Positions 14,771 to 16,566 of a DNA stretch of 16,566 nucleotides are shown here, piece by piece; within the stretch, counting starts at the first letter, position 1, and the number at the start of each line of letters is the position of its first letter. Origin of the DNA: an uncultured Eubacterium sp. Lineage in GTDB: Bacteria; Bacillota_A; Clostridia; Lachnospirales; Lachnospiraceae. Where the stretch lies: positions 1-16,566 of the forward strand of contig CANTHI010000018.1 of NCBI GenBank assembly GCA_947653505.1, written 5' to 3'. The position numbers and the translations under genes are program-made. A model generated the notes under the pieces. That model had not been told where the DNA came from. It ran no database searches and saw only the letters and a list, made by a program, of their open reading frames with translations.

Positions 14771-16102
14771 TTAATACCCATATCTCTTTCGATACTTTAA
14801 GAACATAGCAACAGACAGTGCCAGTGCCATCAGTTCTGCCGCAGGTGTTGCAAGCCAGATTCCATTTACCCCAAAAAGCAGCGGAAGCACGATCATAGTA
14901 ATGAGCATAAACACAAACGACCTTGAGAAAGCAAGAACAGCCGAAACCACACCATTGGACAATGCCGTAAACATACCACTGGCAAATATATTAAAACCGA
15001 TAAAGAACAGTGCAATGGTGCAGATTCCGTTTCCGGTTACTGCAAGATCATATACCGGGTTGTCCGGACGGGCAAATACAGATACTAATGGTCTTGTCAG
15101 CAGAAAAGACGCTGCAACTGTCACCACTGAAATAACAGCTATTACTTTCAGGCTGACTGCCATCATTTTTTTCAGTTTGTCATGGTTTTGCTCCCCATAG
15201 TAAAAACTGAGCATAGGTGCAACTCCATAGGAGTAGCCTGTATAAAGGGAACTTGCAAACATCAGCACATACATGATGATCGTAACAGCCGCCACCCCGT
15301 CTTCCCCGACATAATGAAGCATCGTCCAGTTAAACATCATTGTAATGATTCCGGTAACGAGCGCAGTCGCCATCTCCGAGCATCCGTTTGTAGCCGCACC
15401 CGCAAGAACCTTAAATCTGAATACCGGCTTTTTGAAATGAAGCAGGCTCTTCTTCCGGCTGAAAACAAACAGGCCCACCACTGCTGTTACAGAATATCCA
15501 AGCCCTGTTGCAATCGCCGCACCGCTGATCCCCATATGAAACCCGGCAATAAACACATAGTCAAGCACCATATTCAAAACACCCCCAGTCACGGAACAGA
15601 TCAGGGAAAGATTTGCCTTTTCGCTTGCAATCATGTATAAGGTAAAATTATTCATTAAAAGAACAGGCACAGTAAATATCAGATAGCGGCTTAAATATTC
15701 CACACAATACCTTTCAACGTCTGCAGATAGATTCATTCCGGCAAAAATATGATCCATTGCCAGATACCCAACTGCGCACATTACAATTCCTACAATAACA
15801 TTTACTAAAATCAGCAGCGTGAAATCTTCCTTTGCCTCATCCGTTTTCTGTTCTCCCATTTTTTTCATAATCACCGCACTGCCCCCGGTGGCAAGCATAG
15901 TAGAAATTGCAGTGACAAGCTGGATAACCGGTGCCGTCAGGTTGATCGCGGAAAGCGCATCCGTTCCAATCAGATTTGACACAAACAATCCGTCAACCAT
16001 TGTATAAAATGACATAAACACCGTCATTGCAATCGTTGGCACGGCAAATTTTAATATGTTTTGCAATGTTACTGGTTTTTCATAAACATTTTGATTCTTC
16101 AT
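14771..16102 (-). CDS. MATE-family multidrug efflux transporter
   Basis: A 443-residue membrane protein with about 12 predicted hydrophobic helices and the usual MATE length. The start PTIAMTVFMSFYTMVDGLFV and the later SGAAIATGLGYSV segment are typical of the family. MATE proteins export cationic drugs or metabolites using Na+ or H+ gradients across the cytoplasmic membrane. This one resembles the MepA/DinF-like branch, by impression only. The ATG at 16102 follows GGAGG by 8 bases. It is divergent from a MerR-family gene, and its promoter has the 19-base spacer typical of MerR control, so expression is probably induced by a ligand. By eye its GC content is slightly lower than that of the upstream clusters. 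Confidence 0.93.
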   Translation of the reverse strand: MKNQNVYEKPVTLQNILKFAVPTIAMTVFMSFYTMVDGLFVSNLIGTDALSAINLTAPVIQLVTAISTMLATGGSAVIMKKMGEQKTDEAKEDFTLLILVNVIVGIVMCAVGYLAMDHIFAGMNLSADVERYCVEYLSRYLIFTVPVLLMNNFTLYMIASEKANLSLICSVTGGVLNMVLDYVFIAGFHMGISGAAIATGLGYSVTAVVGLFVFSRKKSLLHFKKPVFRFKVLAGAATNGCSEMATALVTGIITMMFNWTMLHYVGEDGVAAVTIIMYVLMFASSLYTGYSYGVAPMLSFYYGEQNHDKLKKMMAVSLKVIAVISVVTVAASFLLTRPLVSVFARPDNPVYDLAVTGNGICTIALFFIGFNIFASGMFTALSNGVVSAVLAFSRSFVFMLITMIVLPLLFGVNGIWLATPAAELMALALSVAMFLKYRKRYGY

Positions 16103-16146
16103 AAACTTTTCCTCCGTTTACCTTGCTTTTTTTCTTTCTATTTGGT

Positions 16147-16177
16147 ATCATATACCGTACAGTAACAGTACAGTCAA
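16147..16177 (-). promoter_or_regulatory. MerR-type promoter/operator of the MATE gene
   Basis: The minus strand reads TTGACT (-35, 16177-16172), a 19-base spacer, then TATGAT (-10, 16152-16147). The region from the last bases of the -35 through the spacer carries the imperfect dyad ACTGTACTGT-T-ACTGTACGGT, pairing 8 of 10 positions. An overlong spacer holding a dyad is the classic layout of promoters that MerR regulators activate by DNA distortion. The leader to the ATG at 16102 is about 35-40 bases. Confidence 0.8.
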
Positions 16178-16207
16178 GAGCATTTTAATGATTATAAGAG
16201 GTTCACT

Positions 16208-16566
16208 ATGAATAAAGATGACAAACTCCTCACAATCGGTCAGTTTGCGGCAATGCATGGAATCAATAAGAAAACCCTGATGTGGTATGATGAAATTGGT
16301 CTTTTTAAGCCTACCTCCATCAACCCCGGTAACAGCTACCGCTGCTATAACTACCACCAAAGCCCCATTCTGGAAACGATCCTCCTGCTTCGGGAACTGG
16401 AAGTTCCAATCAACGAAGTGCAGAATTTTATGAAGAACCGTTCTGCCCAAAACTTAAAAAATCTGCTGGACGAAAAAATAGCAGACCTTGATTCACAGCT
16501 TATGCACCTGCAGGCAATCAGGACAACCCTGTGTACACAACGCCGGCATATGGTTACACTGATGAC
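16208..16566 (+). CDS. MerR-family transcriptional regulator (3' truncated by window end)
   Basis: 119 codons are visible before the window ends. Residues about 7-75 form the MerR winged helix: LLTIGQFAAMHGINKKTLMW, then YDEIGLFKP, a GNSYRCYNY wing, and ILLLRELEVPINEVQNFMKN. Residues about 80-115 form the dimerising coiled coil. The effector-binding domain, perhaps GyrI-like as in drug-responsive BmrR-type proteins, would lie beyond the edge. The ATG at 16208 follows AAGAGG by 6 bases. The gene diverges from the MATE transporter across 105 bases and probably binds the dyad there. I found no clear promoter of its own. It could share the operator and be autoregulated. Confidence 0.92.
   Translation, partial: MNKDDKLLTIGQFAAMHGINKKTLMWYDEIGLFKPTSINPGNSYRCYNYHQSPILETILLLRELEVPINEVQNFMKNRSAQNLKNLLDEKIADLDSQLMHLQAIRTTLCTQRRHMVTLM

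Overview
The window looks like chromosomal DNA of a low-to-mid-GC Firmicute of class Clostridia, most likely a gut Lachnospiraceae. The evidence is AGGAGG-type ribosome binding sites before nearly every gene, sigma-A-like promoters with 17-bp spacers, a DUF6465-like small protein, and a BMP-domain protein of a kind I associate with this family. Family placement is inference. No rRNA, tRNA, CRISPR array, phage gene or intact mobile element was seen.

Layout. Positions 3-86 may be the 3' end of an unrecognised + strand gene. Positions about 60-210 carry diverged repeats. From 6569 down to 267 (minus strand) lies a tight cluster: two ABC exporter half-transporters forming a heterodimer, a cytosolic BMP-domain protein, and a calcineurin-like phosphoesterase. 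It ends in a strong intrinsic terminator at 225-253. Two of its junctions are TGATG stop/start overlaps. Between this cluster and the next is a tandem array of about 37-bp units (6611-6763). From 10932 down to 6781 (minus strand) lies a second cluster: a small unknown protein with a clear promoter, endonuclease IV (nfo), a class A penicillin-binding protein, and a ThrH-type phosphatase. A 355-bp divergent gap with a hairpin-forming repeat separates it from a small XRE regulator (+, 11288-11668). The XRE gene converges on a DUF6465-like gene (-, 11775-12052) across a perfect 14-bp inverted repeat. A type IA topoisomerase III gene (+, 12312-14549) follows. Next is a 221-bp gap that I cannot assign, then a MATE efflux gene (-, 14771-16102) divergent from a MerR-family regulator (+, 16208 to the window edge, truncated).

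How the genes work together. Most of the window is housekeeping: cell-wall synthesis, base-excision repair, serine/threonine-related metabolism and DNA topology. Two units look regulated or accessory. The first is the ABC pair with its BMP and phosphoesterase partners. Its two nucleotide-binding sites are reciprocally specialised, one consensus and one degenerate. The second is the MerR/MATE pair. The MATE promoter has a 19-bp spacer filled by a dyad, the arrangement of MerR-activated promoters, so it is probably a drug-responsive efflux switch.

I found no convincing new system. The items most worth a second look are the MerR/MATE operator, the cytosolic ParB-like/BMP fusion co-transcribed with an ABC exporter and a phosphoesterase, and the repeats shared by the two ends of the first 11 kb.
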